34,233 nucleotides of DNA from NCBI GenBank assembly GCA_003427395.1, contig BFEA01000639.1, positions 651,103 to 685,335 on the forward strand, in the 5' to 3' direction. The notes beneath the pieces are model-generated. The model ran no database searches, had not been told where the DNA came from, and saw only the letters and a program-made list of their open reading frames with translations. A program made the position numbers and the translations under genes. Origin of the DNA: Chara braunii (taxonomy: Eukaryota > Streptophyta > Charophyceae > Charales > Characeae). Positions 10,160 to 17,869 of the stretch are shown one piece after another. The first letter of the stretch is position 1. Each line of letters starts with the position of its first letter.

Positions 10160-11251
10160 GTGTATCGCATCAGGGTCATAGAGAACGGAGGGCGCCAGAA
10201 GGTGTTTCGCCCTCGGGTTCCAATTGAGGACCTCCCCCTCGACCCTGATGAATGGTGTTGGACCCTGAACTCACCGTCCAGGAAGAGGGAAGCAAAAACA
10301 CTAACACTACAAAACTTAAAATCCAAATCGGTGTATCGGATGCTCAAACCAAAATGCAATCTGCGGGATTGTGTAGAGGATAAATGGTATCGCCATCTTA
10401 ACGTTGACCGCAGACTTTTGAATCTCATCCGATGGTTTGCACAGTATAGCAACAGACCAGCCAAAATCTCCGCCCTTCAGTGGCAAATAGAGCACAGGTG
10501 CCTACCGACTAATGACTGGCTAATAGACCATACGCGTCTGGAACAACAAGGGAAGGCACTGCCATGGTGCCATAAATGTCTCTCAAGCTACCCTGGGCGG
10601 AGGCAAGCTGAGACCATCGAGCACATCTTCCTCCAATGCCCCGCGTTGGTATTACTATGGAGAAGTTGGGATAGGATATGGCGCCACATAGTTCCCGGCG
10701 CAGTATGGCCATGGGACTGGAGGGCCCTTCTGTTGGGATATTACCCCCCAATCCGAGGGAAAACATTTGAGGAAAATATGTTCAACCTAGGAAGACGGAG
10801 TGTGCTGTGGACCATATGGTGGAAAAGATGCTGTTTTGAGATAGAAGGGGCGCGGGTGGAGGATGGTGAAGCCATAGAACAGATCCGGACATTGGTCCAG
10901 CACGAGATTGCGACTCAATGGAAGATAGCTAAAGACAAGCTTGACCAAATGCATTCCTGGGGGGATATGAACAGGATCATTTCTACATTTAGCAAGAATT
11001 GGCTGGGGGGAGAAAGAGAGGGATGGGTGGCTGAGGTGAAATGGACCGGTTGTCAGCCAGAAAGGGAATCACAGGAGGACACCCGGGCGGGGATAGCAAG
11101 AGACTATCAACTGATCTTTCATGACTGAACTAAGATTGATCCCGGCTCCCCGCTACGGCCTACTCAGGACTTCACAGACCCTTTCCCGCCCAACCCGCTG
11201 TCCTTAGCAGAAATCCTTCCGTTTGCGTGGACCCTTCTGGAGTGGGTCTGA
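10160..11251 (+). pseudogene. LINE ORF2 C-terminal zinc-finger (zf-RVT) region
   Basis: A frame open to TGA 11126-11128. It contains ALQWQIEHRCLPTNDWL (105-121), CHKC (137-140) and ETIEHIFLQCP (151-161), which is the Cys/His pattern of the RT-associated zinc-binding domain of plant LINEs. The tail NWLGGEREGWVAEVKWTG is matched by a second copy at 25781-26178. That copy reads through where this one has TGA: after 11128 the same frame stays open for 40 more codons (with DPFPPNPLSL) to TGA 11249-11251, so the first TGA is premature. A Trp codon (TGG) aligns with it in the second copy. The true start is internal to ORF2; no initiation codon is implied at 10160. Confidence 0.8.
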
Positions 11252-11587
11252 GGACCTGCTTGGTCTCTACTTATCTGTTTACATTCTGATTACACTCAAT
11301 CTCAGTCTGTTTTTAGGACGCTGGTCCACTTTTTCAGGAGGCGGTCTTGCCCCAGTTTTGGCATAATGTTTTTCAGTATTTTCTCTAGAAGAGTCTGGTG
11401 CACATCGGCATTGCGGCCCAGTTCAGCCTGTTTTGGTTGAGGTGTAAAACACAATAGGCGCCAGGAGGATAGTAGGTGGATGGCAGAGGCTAGGGGATGG
11501 AGGGAGATTCCACTGGTGCCCCCCGGTGACCCCCCCCCCATTACCCGACCCTACTGCAGGTTAGGTACGGAAGAACAGTTTGGAGAT
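11252..11587. other. probable LINE 3' UTR, no gene
   Basis: No coding motif is visible. It contains CCACTGGTGCCCCCCGGTG at 11510-11528, a 19-mer that recurs at about 26598-26616, also downstream of a LINE 3' end. That suggests a shared 3' UTR segment, though the sequence between stop and 19-mer is not obviously alike in the two places. Confidence 0.4.
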
Positions 11588-11789
11588 GGGACGCTGGACC
11601 CGGTTTCCAGCACATTGGTGCCACCCTCATTGATGCATTGTTTTGTAAAGATGTATTTAAGGGACGCTGGACCCGGTTTCCAGCAGGTGTAGCTCCCCAC
11701 CAATAGACGGAGCGGCCCGCTAGGCAAAGCCTCAATCCCGGTGGTTCTCTTACCACCACCAGGATAGAGGTCTTGTACAAGGGCCCTTC

Positions 11790-11821
<32 letters not shown>
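11588..11821 (+). mobile_element. short poly(A)-tailed repeat (SINE-like), copy A with partial duplicate
   Basis: The full unit starts GGGACGCTGGACCCGGTTTC at 11661, continues CAGCAGGTGTAGCTCCCCAC, then GGTTCTCTTACCACCACCAG, and ends in 31 A residues (11791-11821). A truncated head of the same unit (25 bases) lies at 11588-11612. Related copies occur at 16736, 17281-17370 (minus), 17766-17869, 25108-25241 (minus) and 26919-27055 (minus, diverged). No RT is encoded and the tail is poly(A), so a non-autonomous retroposon moved by a LINE is the simplest reading. No convincing tRNA, 5S or 7SL head was recognised. Confidence 0.65.
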
Positions 11822-11825
<4 letters not shown>

Positions 11826-11837
11826 GCACGCAAGAGA

Positions 11838-12281
11838 AAGCTCCCAAGGGACCCTAGTTGCCATGACCCAATACTTTTCCTTCTTTTCCGTTTCTCTCAA
11901 TTCAGCCCATTCTTCTCTTGGTAGCCATGACCGAATGTGGACTTTATACCATTTTTTATTCAGTCTGAATTTCTCCATTTCCTTCTCCATCAGGGCTTCC
12001 TTGATTTCTGTGTTATGAGCAGCATAAGATACCATGTGTTTCCCTTCCACATGAGTCGTACCCCTTCCTAATGCGAGCATTTGCGGTGAAATTTTTGTAC
12101 CTTCGAGATTTCCGATAAAGGACAATTTCTCCGCTGCCGTGATATGCTTTGCTGCTCCGGCGAAAGAGAAAACTACAGTCACTATGTGTTCTTTCAACCA
12201 TTGGGTTTGAATGCGTTTAAATTCTTCACTCGGTACCCCGTGGATTACCCCATTAACCTTCGTAACTTTTGTAACCTTAAT
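11838..12281 (-). pseudogene. antisense LINE ORF1 fragment
   Basis: Within a minus-strand frame (12494 to 11541), residues about 72-219 resemble the ORF1 core of the main LINE. The segment WYKVHIRSWLPREEWAELRE followed by EKYWVMATRVPWE parallels VRIYPW ... PEELRE ... FWVEFRHIPVE at 2843-3379 in order and spacing. It is more diverged than a recent copy would be, so it comes from another LINE lineage. It is flanked by a poly(A) tract on one side and short tandem repeats on the other. The rest of the open frame (poly-Phe, repeat-derived ends) is not part of the gene. Confidence 0.5.
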
Positions 12282-12361
12282 GTATATTTTTTTTTTTTGG
12301 TTGCGTGCCGTAACTCGCGGTGCCGCTCCGTGGCTGGAAAAAAAAAACAGCCCCATGGTTG

Positions 12362-12469
12362 GGCCACGGCTGAGATGTCTCGGCCACACCCCAGACTGGC
12401 CACGGCTGAGATGTCTCGGCCACACCCCAGATTGGCCACGGCCGAGATGTCTCGGCCACAGTCGAGATT
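12362..12469. repeat. three tandem 36-bp units with internal dyad
   Basis: Units start at 12362, 12398 and 12434 with GGCCACGG(C)TGAGATGTCTC and end CACACCCCAGA. The third unit contains a perfect dyad GGCCGAGA-TG-TCTCGGCC. The region on either side has short poly(A)/poly(T) tracts. Peptides predicted from it (WPRHL/RCLGHTPDW) are repeat shadows. Confidence 0.75.
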
Positions 12470-12726
12470 CGCAGGTACTACCCTTCACAGGCAAACACGA
12501 AGTCTCAAGAGTAGCCTACTCCGAAGAAGTGGGGGGACTCGGGGCAGGGATGGAGGCCAAAAACAGAAAAAAGAAAAAGAAAGTAAAGAAACGAGGAACT
12601 TCGAATCCACCTACGTCGGGAAGGCCCTCACCTCACCAGTGCTTTGAGGAATGTATCTGGCCAGGAAGTGAGGAACATGAAATAGGTCGTTTTCCTTTTT
12701 TGTTTCTTGTGTGAGGACCTTGTAGC

Positions 12727-12778
12727 GCCCTGCTAGCCAGGCAGGGCGGATTCCACGCGAGGCAGCTAACTGCCTCGC
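12727..12778. repeat. two adjacent perfect hairpins
   Basis: GCCCTGC-TAGCCAG-GCAGGGC occupies 12727-12747 and GCGAGGCAG-CTAA-CTGCCTCGC occupies 12757-12778. They may be inner parts of a small MITE whose ends are not evident. Confidence 0.6.
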
Positions 12779-12886
12779 TTCATTCAGTTCCAGACAAACA
12801 CTGTAGCATCCTGTATAGCACCGCAATCACAGCATAAGTGATGTTTTTTTTTTCTTTTTTTAATCTGTTGTTCGTGGATAGACGAG

Positions 12887-12986
12887 GGCCCTGACTGAAC
12901 TGCGCAGCCCGAGTTTCAACTGCAATTGAAACTCGGCAGAAGACGCGAACGCACGGAGCACTCCCGCCCGACGAGGCTCGTCGGGC
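12887..12986. repeat. hairpin-bearing repeat, GGGCCCTGACTGAACTGC family, copy 1
   Basis: GGGCCCTGACTGAACTGC starts at 12887, followed by the perfect hairpin CGAGTTTCAA-CTGCAA-TTGAAACTCG (12910-12935) and a near-palindrome GCCCGACGAG-G-CTCGTCGGGC (12966-12986). The same head recurs at about 16626 (plus) and at 25555-25615 (minus). The outer limits are unknown. A hAT-like or other MITE family is possible but unproved. Confidence 0.5.
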
Positions 12987-13194
12987 ATCCGTTCCATGGT
13001 CCTCGGGCTGCCGAGGTCAATCAATTGACGCAGGAGTGTCAGGACGGCGCATACAGGCGGCCATGACGGCGAAGCTCTTGTGAGCATCGTTTTCTGCGAG
13101 ACTGGAGTGTCTTTGCGCGATACGAAGCAAAGCAACAAGAACAAGAATTCAAACCACATCGGAGTTAAGGTAAGCTGACGTGGACCCGTGCTCT

Positions 13195-14169
13195 ATGGCG
13201 TCAGAAGTGACTCCTCGTCAAGCCACGATGGCATGGCGTTCCACGATGGAGGAAGGCAGGCAACGACTTCGGGCAATGGTGTCTCTTCTCGCTCCCTCTT
13301 CTCTGCCTACGTCAGAGGTTGCCGGGGGTGCAACCTCGGGGCCAGGCTGGCTGAAGATAGTGCTGCAACAGATGCTGGAGGTTATTTGGGCGCTAGAGGC
13401 TGGGCCGGCACCTGAGCTGGAAGCATTTGTTGATTGGGACCAAGTTGACGCTCTCCTCAATGACTGTTACCTGCTTCTTGATGAAGGGGGTGTGCGGGGA
13501 GTGGAGATGGCCGTGCGCTTGGGGGGAGAGCTGCCTGTAACCTGGATGGCGGTGGTTCCCCCGACAATATTAGCTTCGATGACGACAGCATCAACAACAA
13601 CAATATCAACTTCATCGAATTCAATGACAACGACGGATGGGCCGTCATCTGCAGCGATACCATCAATTACGCAAACCGCCACAATAACCACGACTTCCAC
13701 AGTGCTGCCAAAGGCAACGGACAAACTGTCGATTACGGCAACTCTGACGGAGGGTTGGGCGGCAGAGGAGGCTGGGGAGGTTGAACCTCAGACCTGCGCT
13801 TTTCACGACGGAGGCTGCCTCCCTGCTCTCTGGGTCGCTGATGAATATCAGCAGGCAGCAGAAGTTCACGTGACAACAACAACAACAACAACAACAACAA
13901 CATCCCTGACACCAACAGAACCAGCATCAAACTCATGCATGACGATAACACCAACACTGCCACCATCAACGGAACTTACTGATAACAAGAGATTGCAGGG
14001 ATCACTAGCGGTACAACTCTCGTTACTCCCTCCTTGCCTCTCTTCTGAGCACGTGTTGTTTTACTCTGTCCATGCCTCTGGTACTCGCATGGAATCTTCC
14101 ACCTCCTTGGCCCGGCCTCCTGTCCGGAGAAAGGGCATCTGGCACTTGAGGCGAGAAGGGGTGGGGTAG
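13195..14169 (+). CDS. hypothetical low-complexity ORF, uncertain
   Basis: An ATG at 13195 opens 324 codons. The first ~100 residues are mixed in composition (LLAPSSLPTSEVAGG, LKIVLQQMLEVIWALEAGP, ELEAFVDWDQVDALLNDCYLLLDEGG), and the rest is Thr/Ser-rich and includes a run of ten Thr encoded by (ACA)n. No domain is recognised. A donor-like AAG|GTAAGC lies at about 13168-13175. Over 13490-13780 another plus frame is also open and gives an Asn/Asp-rich product, so the true frame is uncertain. It may be a gene fragment that expanded a triplet repeat, or chance. Confidence 0.22.
   Translation: MASEVTPRQATMAWRSTMEEGRQRLRAMVSLLAPSSLPTSEVAGGATSGPGWLKIVLQQMLEVIWALEAGPAPELEAFVDWDQVDALLNDCYLLLDEGGVRGVEMAVRLGGELPVTWMAVVPPTILASMTTASTTTISTSSNSMTTTDGPSSAAIPSITQTATITTTSTVLPKATDKLSITATLTEGWAAEEAGEVEPQTCAFHDGGCLPALWVADEYQQAAEVHVTTTTTTTTTTSLTPTEPASNSCMTITPTLPPSTELTDNKRLQGSLAVQLSLLPPCLSSEHVLFYSVHASGTRMESSTSLARPPVRRKGIWHLRREGVG
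13872..13901. repeat. (AAC)n microsatellite
   Basis: About ten ACA/AAC triplets. Similar (AAC)n tracts at 23049-23094 and 24344-24420 suggest a recurrent motif. Confidence 0.9.
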
Positions 14170-14385
14170 TTAGGGAGTGAGAGGTGATGGGGAATATATT
14201 GTAATAAGTATGAATTGCATACGTAGGGTCAGGGAGGCAGGGAGTCACTCGTGGCGATGTTCTCTTTGCTCATATTCTGTACTGTTGGCACACCTTTTGG
14301 TGGGGGGCAGACTGTTTGTGCGCAGAATATTTGAGTCCCTGATTGGTTTACAATGGAAATGACCTGATTTGGTTTGATGGATTTT
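14170..14385. other. no gene recognised
   Basis: T- and G-rich sequence without a recognised motif. It ends where a 75-bp repeat begins. Confidence 0.5.
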
Positions 14386-14704
14386 GTTTGATTTCATTGG
14401 ATTTGACCCGATTTATTTGATCATCCGCCGACGGGATTCGGCCTGATCCACTCTATATGTCATCTCATCAGCGTACCTGTAATTCGCTAGTGGTCGCTGT
14501 GATTTGAGGGGAGCTTTGAATACATGCTATCTCTCCACTCTCTTTGCTCTGCCTGGGCTCTACCACAAAGTGGGGGTGGGGAGGTAGCTCGCTGTCAGGG
14601 GGTTAGGGACTGGGGCCTGACAGTGCATCGTTTGATTTCATTGGATTTGACCCGATTGATTTGACCATCCCCCGACGGGATTCGGCCTGATCCATCCTAT
14701 ATGT
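14386..14704. repeat. spaced 75-bp direct duplication
   Basis: GTTTGATTTCATTGGATTTG starts at 14386 and again at 14630. Both copies continue through CCCGATT and CGACGGGATTCGGCCTGATC to TATATGT, with a few mismatches. The period is 244 bases. Related GATTTGA/GGATTTG motifs are scattered near both copies, indicating an older degenerate array. Confidence 0.75.
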
Positions 14705-15043
14705 GTTTGGCCTAATTAGATGTGATTTGAGGTTACTCGATCTCATCATCTGCGATGGGATTTTATCTGATTGGTACCCCGATTCTTCCGTCTTTGATCC
14801 TGGATATGAGCAGCTTGGGTTTGACAGGATATGCTGAGATTGGGGAGGCTCTTGAAACGTATAATAATTTTCCTCTCTCGCCTGTTTTGCCGAGGTGTCG
14901 CCATGTGGCAGGTGTGGGGAGGATCATCGACCTCAAGGGGTTAGTTGTTAATTTGTAGGTGTAGAGTCAATTTTTTTTCCAATAGTTGCGCTCCCCTTTG
15001 GTTTGCGTCTGTGTTAACGACTGTTGCTCAGGGGAAGCTCGAC
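14705..15043. other. no gene recognised
   Basis: A 67-codon frame (14755-14958) opens with a short hydrophobic stretch but has no motif or context supporting a gene. Confidence 0.45.
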
Positions 15044-15415
15044 CTAATTACGGATGAATAACTAAACCTCTTCGCCCAGTTATCATTCTCTTTGTCCTAA
15101 TGGTATCTCCCCCACTCCGTATCGTGCACAAGATTAAAGTACGGGTAAATGAGGAGTGTAAGGCAGAGTCTGATTCTGCACACAACGGGGTTAATCCTTC
15201 CTCACTAAGGAAGCAATCAATGCCCCGTACTAATTACTGATGAATAACCAAACCTCTTCGCCCTGTTATCATTCTCTTTGTCCTAATGGTATCTTCCCCA
15301 CTCCGTATCGTGCACAAGATTAAAGTAGGGGTAAATGAGGAGTGTAAGGCAAAGTTTGATTCTGCACACAACGGGGTTAATTCTTCCTCAGTAGGGAAGC
15401 AATCAATGCCCCGTA
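15044..15415. repeat. 186-bp tandem duplication
   Basis: CTAATTAC(G/T)GATGAATAAC starts at 15044 and 15230. The two units are collinear, including TCGTGCACAAGATTAAAGTA and CACACAACGGGGTTAAT, with roughly a dozen substitutions, and end in AATCAATGCCCCGTACT. It is a moderately old local duplication of unknown content. Confidence 0.85.
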
Positions 15416-15554
15416 CTCATGCTATATTCGTGTTTTACAGGGAAGCTGTCTCCAGGGGAGCAGTGGTTGAGGCTCTCCCAGCCCTAATGGGGAGAGGCGT
15501 GTGTATAAGTGTTGTAATCAATTTCATAATGGGAGCCTTGGGCAGCTATGTGAC

Positions 15555-15641
15555 ACCCGCGGACGCGTCCGCGGGTCCGATCTCGGATGGCGGACACAGA
15601 CGGGTCGGCGTCCGCGGCCGACCTGGTCCGCGCCGCGGACC
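15555..15641. repeat. GC-rich palindrome cluster
   Basis: 15555-15576 is a perfect 22-bp palindrome with half-site ACCCGCGGACG centred on ACGCGT. 15625-15641 is GGTCCGCG-C-CGCGGACC. The intervening DNA is CpG-rich while sequence from 15660 onward is very A/T-rich. The contrast suggests inserted or specially constrained DNA. No known site is recognised. Confidence 0.65.
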
Positions 15642-15694
15642 TGATTTTACCAGAATTTTCCTGAATTAAATAATGGGCCAAAAAACAAAAACAA

Positions 15695-15737
15695 AATATG
15701 GGGTTGTAGGGAATTTTAAGCCCTACAACCTCATATT
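15695..15737. repeat. 16-bp stem-loop in AT-rich DNA
   Basis: ATATGGGGTTGTAGGG (15696-15711), loop AATTTTAAG, then CCCTACAACC plus TCATAT (15721-15736). There is one mismatch, and the stem continues imperfectly into flanking A/T runs. Confidence 0.6.
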
Positions 15738-15994
15738 TTTTGTTTTGGAATCCGAGTTTGTTTGGGATTTTAAAAAAATCAAAAACTAAATTCGATTTAA
15801 AGAAATTAAAAATAAATAAATAAAGAAAAGCTGGATTTTTTTTTTGTCATTTTTTATCGTCAGATATGTGGTCCCTGAGTTCACCTGTATTTTTCAGAAA
15901 TCAATTTCTGTTTCTTGCAGGGGTATGATGTGTTTTAGAAAAATAAAGATGCAAAATTTGAAAATAAATAAACAAAAAACTTGAAAAAAAAAGG
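15738..15994. other. AT-rich sequence, no gene
   Basis: A/T-rich with short A and T runs and (AAAT)n. No gene, RNA or transposon end was recognised. Confidence 0.5.
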
Positions 15995-16031
<37 letters not shown>

Positions 16032-16160
16032 GAGTGTGTGTGTGTGTGTGCGCACGCGCGTGCCGGGGAAAGCTGCGCGGTGCGGGGAGGTGCGGGGAGG
16101 TGCAGGGAGGTGCGGGGAGGTGCGGGGAAGTGTGTGTGTGCGTGTGTGTGTGTATGCACG
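15995..16160. repeat. (GATT)n, (GT)n and G-rich minisatellite
   Basis: Nine or so GATT repeats, then (GT)n with CG interruptions, then about five GGTGCGGGGA units and a second (GT)n. This side ends exactly at a library adapter (16161), so its link to the sequence on the right is not reliable. Confidence 0.85.
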
Positions 16161-16198
16161 CTGTCTCTTATACACATCTAGATGTGTATAAGAGACAG
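16161..16198. other. Nextera mate-pair junction adapter (artefact)
   Basis: The 38 bases are CTGTCTCTTATACACATCT followed directly by its reverse complement AGATGTGTATAAGAGACAG, the Tn5 mosaic-end junction made in Nextera mate-pair libraries. It is not genomic. Translations across it give the familiar artefact peptides VSYTHLDVYKRQ and MCIRDS in open frames at 15894-16205 and 15935-16177 (minus) and 16034-16639 and 16182-16415 (plus). The flanks may be non-adjacent in the genome. Confidence 0.98.
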
Positions 16199-16242
16199 CA
16201 ATCAATCAATCAACCAATCAAAAAAAAAAAAAAGCAAAATCG

Positions 16243-16273
<31 letters not shown>

Positions 16274-16294
16274 GGGGGGCGGAGCGACCCCGCC

Positions 16295-16330
<36 letters not shown>

Positions 16331-16337
16331 CGAAAAA
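16199..16337. repeat. (AATC)n tracts
   Basis: Several runs of AATC separated by A-runs and a short GC-rich segment with GGGGCGGAGCGACCCCGCCCC. The motif is the complement of the (GATT)n on the other side of the adapter, as expected if two ends of one repeat were joined head to head in a library molecule. Confidence 0.85.
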
Positions 16338-16587
16338 AAAAAAAAAAAAAAAAAAAATGCGTTTTTTTTTCTATTTTCTTCGATTTCGCCCTTACCCCCC
16401 CAACCAAAAATTTGATTTTTTTTTTTTTTTTTTGCCTGATGGGGTGGGGCTGGGGTTGCACCGCCACGTGGCGCTTCCCGATTTCTCAACCTCCCTCCCC
16501 AGCGGCCGCCACGCGTCCGCGAAGACGCGCGTCCGCCGCCGGGGGGGATACATGGTTGGGCAGTGGGCCCTTTTTGCAAAAAAAAAA

Positions 16588-16623
<36 letters not shown>

Positions 16624-16625
16624 CT
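16338..16625. other. homopolymer-rich, no gene
   Basis: Poly(A) and poly(T) runs enclose a GC-rich segment (about 16440-16550). CAGTGGGCCCTTTTTGCA followed by a long A-run (about 16561-16604) resembles the tail of the SINE-like family, but the head is absent. Confidence 0.4.
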
Positions 16626-16713
16626 CGGGCCCTGACTGAACTGCTAAATCGCAGTTAACTTTGAAATGCAATTACAAACATCTTTCCTAACTGCGCCGTA
16701 GTTACCCCGCAAA
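16626..16713 (+). repeat. GGGCCCTGACTGAACTGC family, copy 2
   Basis: CTCGGGCCCTGACTGAACTG is followed by GCAGTT, TTGAAATGCA and AACTGCGCCGTAGTTACCCC. The reverse complement of 25507-25615 matches this copy over most of its length, so the two define a dispersed family of at least 90 bases. Confidence 0.55.
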
Positions 16714-16735
16714 AAAGAGAAGGATATTGATGTAT

Positions 16736-16780
16736 GGGGGACGCTGGGCCCGGTTTCCAGCAGGTGCGGCTCCCCACCAA
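16736..16780 (+). mobile_element. SINE-like repeat fragment, copy B
   Basis: GGGACGCTGGGCCCGGTTTC, then CAGCAGGTGCGGCTCCCCAC. Only the head is present; the sequence then diverges without a tail. Confidence 0.6.
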
Positions 16781-16918
16781 TATTCAGAACAACCAACATC
16801 AGACCTGCCACGAATAGATTGGAGCAAAAAGAAGAAGAAAAAAAAAAAGACCTGTTAGAGGGGATGCTCAAATCACCCCCAACATAAGGGTTTTTTTTTT
16901 TTTGGGAAACAACCCGAG

Positions 16919-16919
16919 N
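16919..16919. other. single-N join
   Basis: One undetermined base seven bases before the foldback element. It is probably a closed scaffold gap, so the element's left flank is uncertain. Confidence 0.7.
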
Positions 16920-16925
16920 GAACGA

Positions 16926-17258
16926 CCATTTCATCAAAATGGGCATTTTTTATTTTTTGAATGAAATTGAAACTGAGTTTTTTGGCCGAAAACTCGTCAA
17001 AATTTGTTGTTCTTGAGGGTCCAGCGTTTTACAAACAGTGGACTCCTGGATGTACATGGACCTAGCTTGAGACCACGCACCTTCAGGCAGGACTGCCTGG
17101 AGGTACCTGGTCTCAAGCTAGGTCCATGTACAGCTTGAGGGTCCAGTGTTTTACAAACGCCGGACCCTCAGGAACAACAAATTTTGACAAGTTTTCGGCC
17201 AAAAAACTCGGTTTCAATTTCGTTCAAAAAATAAAAGATGTCCATTTTGACGAAATGG
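16926..17258. mobile_element. foldback/MITE-like element, copy 1
   Basis: A 333-bp near-complete inverted repeat. The left arm begins CCATTTCATCAAAATGGGCA and the right arm ends TGTCCATTTTGACGAAATGG. Both arms carry GAGTTTTTTGGCCGAAAACT and GAGGGTCCAGCGTTTTACA-type blocks. The centre is itself palindromic (TGTACATGGACCTAGCTTGA ... TCAAGCTAGGTCCATGTACA around TCAGGCAG-GAC-TGCCTGGA). No target-site duplication is visible, partly because an N lies next to the left end. It has no coding capacity. Confidence 0.85.
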
Positions 17259-17280
17259 CAGTTAGCGGATGCTAGGGGTG

Positions 17281-17370
17281 CTGGTAAGAGCAGTCACCAC
17301 TAGTACTGCCGGGGAGGCTCCATCTACTGGTGGGGAGCAGCACCTGCTGGAAAACGGGTCCAGCGTCCCT
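17281..17370 (-). mobile_element. SINE-like repeat, copy C
   Basis: On the minus strand it reads GGGACGCTGGACCCGTTTTC, CAGCAGGTGCTGCTCCCCAC, CAGTAGATGGAGCC, then diverges from copy A. It begins about 20 bases from the foldback element. No A-tail is present. Confidence 0.6.
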
Positions 17371-17765
17371 GAACATTGTGGTTGTTTGACTGAGTAGATA
17401 TGTAATTGAAATGACTGCAAGCTACTGGGCTAACCACGAACCCATTTGGTTTCCGATCATTGTGCGGCTGGCTGGCGGTGACACATACGGTTCGACGGGT
17501 TCGTCAAAGTTGGGGAATTTGGAAGGCGGTGGTGATTTTGAAGTGTTAGTCCCAAATCTTTGTGTGTCCTCCAATGACATTTCTGGGAACGGTTTGAAAT
17601 TACTATTTCTTTACGTATTTCGACGTCCACGAGGATGCAATATTATGGACCTGCAAAGGTGCGGGTGATATTGCAACTTTGCTACAGTGCTATGGGCCCC
17701 GTCAGACATTCCTCGGGCACGTAAAATCTACAAGGACGTGATCGTTCCACCTATCCTCGGGGAAG
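17371..17765. other. no gene recognised
   Basis: An 85-codon frame at 17411-17668 has balanced composition (WANHEPIWFPIIVRLAGGD at its start) but no recognised motif, homologue in the window or gene context. Confidence 0.4.
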
Positions 17766-17869
17766 AAATAGATGGAGCAGCCCGACAGATAAGCCCTCAA
17801 TTCTGACGGTTCTCTTACCACCACCAGGATAGAGGGATATCGCAAGGGCTATTCTCAAAAAAAAAAAAA
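17766..17869 (+). mobile_element. SINE-like repeat 3' half, copy D
   Basis: AATAGATGGAGCAGCCCGAC ... GGTTCTCTTACCACCACCAG ... GGATAGAGG, ending in 13 A residues. It matches the 3' half of copy A (11701-11790) almost base for base in the conserved box, so the box and poly(A) define the family's 3' end. Confidence 0.65.

Larger units (their letters stand above)
1041..11251 (+). mobile_element. degenerate plant L1-type LINE, interrupted by a repeat array
   Basis: The domain order is that of plant L1-clade non-LTR retrotransposons: ORF1 with an RNA-binding-like region and zinc knuckle, then ORF2 with APE endonuclease, RT and C-terminal zf-RVT. All parts are on the plus strand and in the expected order. 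Nearly every part is broken by stops or frameshifts; only the RT core (6673-7605) and the C-terminal zinc-finger part (10160-11128) are open over long distances. A 1-kb array (7797-8830) lies between the RT catalytic FADD and the thumb 'LRILGALI' motif. The 5' limit is a guess and the 3' UTR end is not defined. The copy must be immobile. Confidence 0.85.

Noticed and set aside
11773-12018. Lys-rich ORF
   Set aside because: Its start is a poly(A) tail and the rest is antisense to an ORF1 relic.
12757-12778. Rho-independent terminator
   Set aside because: The hairpin has no T-run directly after it, no gene before it, and the genome is not bacterial.
15894-16639. Open frames with VSYTHLDVYKRQ or MCIRDS peptides
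   Set aside because: They are translations of the Nextera junction adapter at 16161-16198, a well-known database artefact.
17411-17668. 85-codon ORF
   Set aside because: Balanced composition but no motif, no context and short; chance cannot be excluded.
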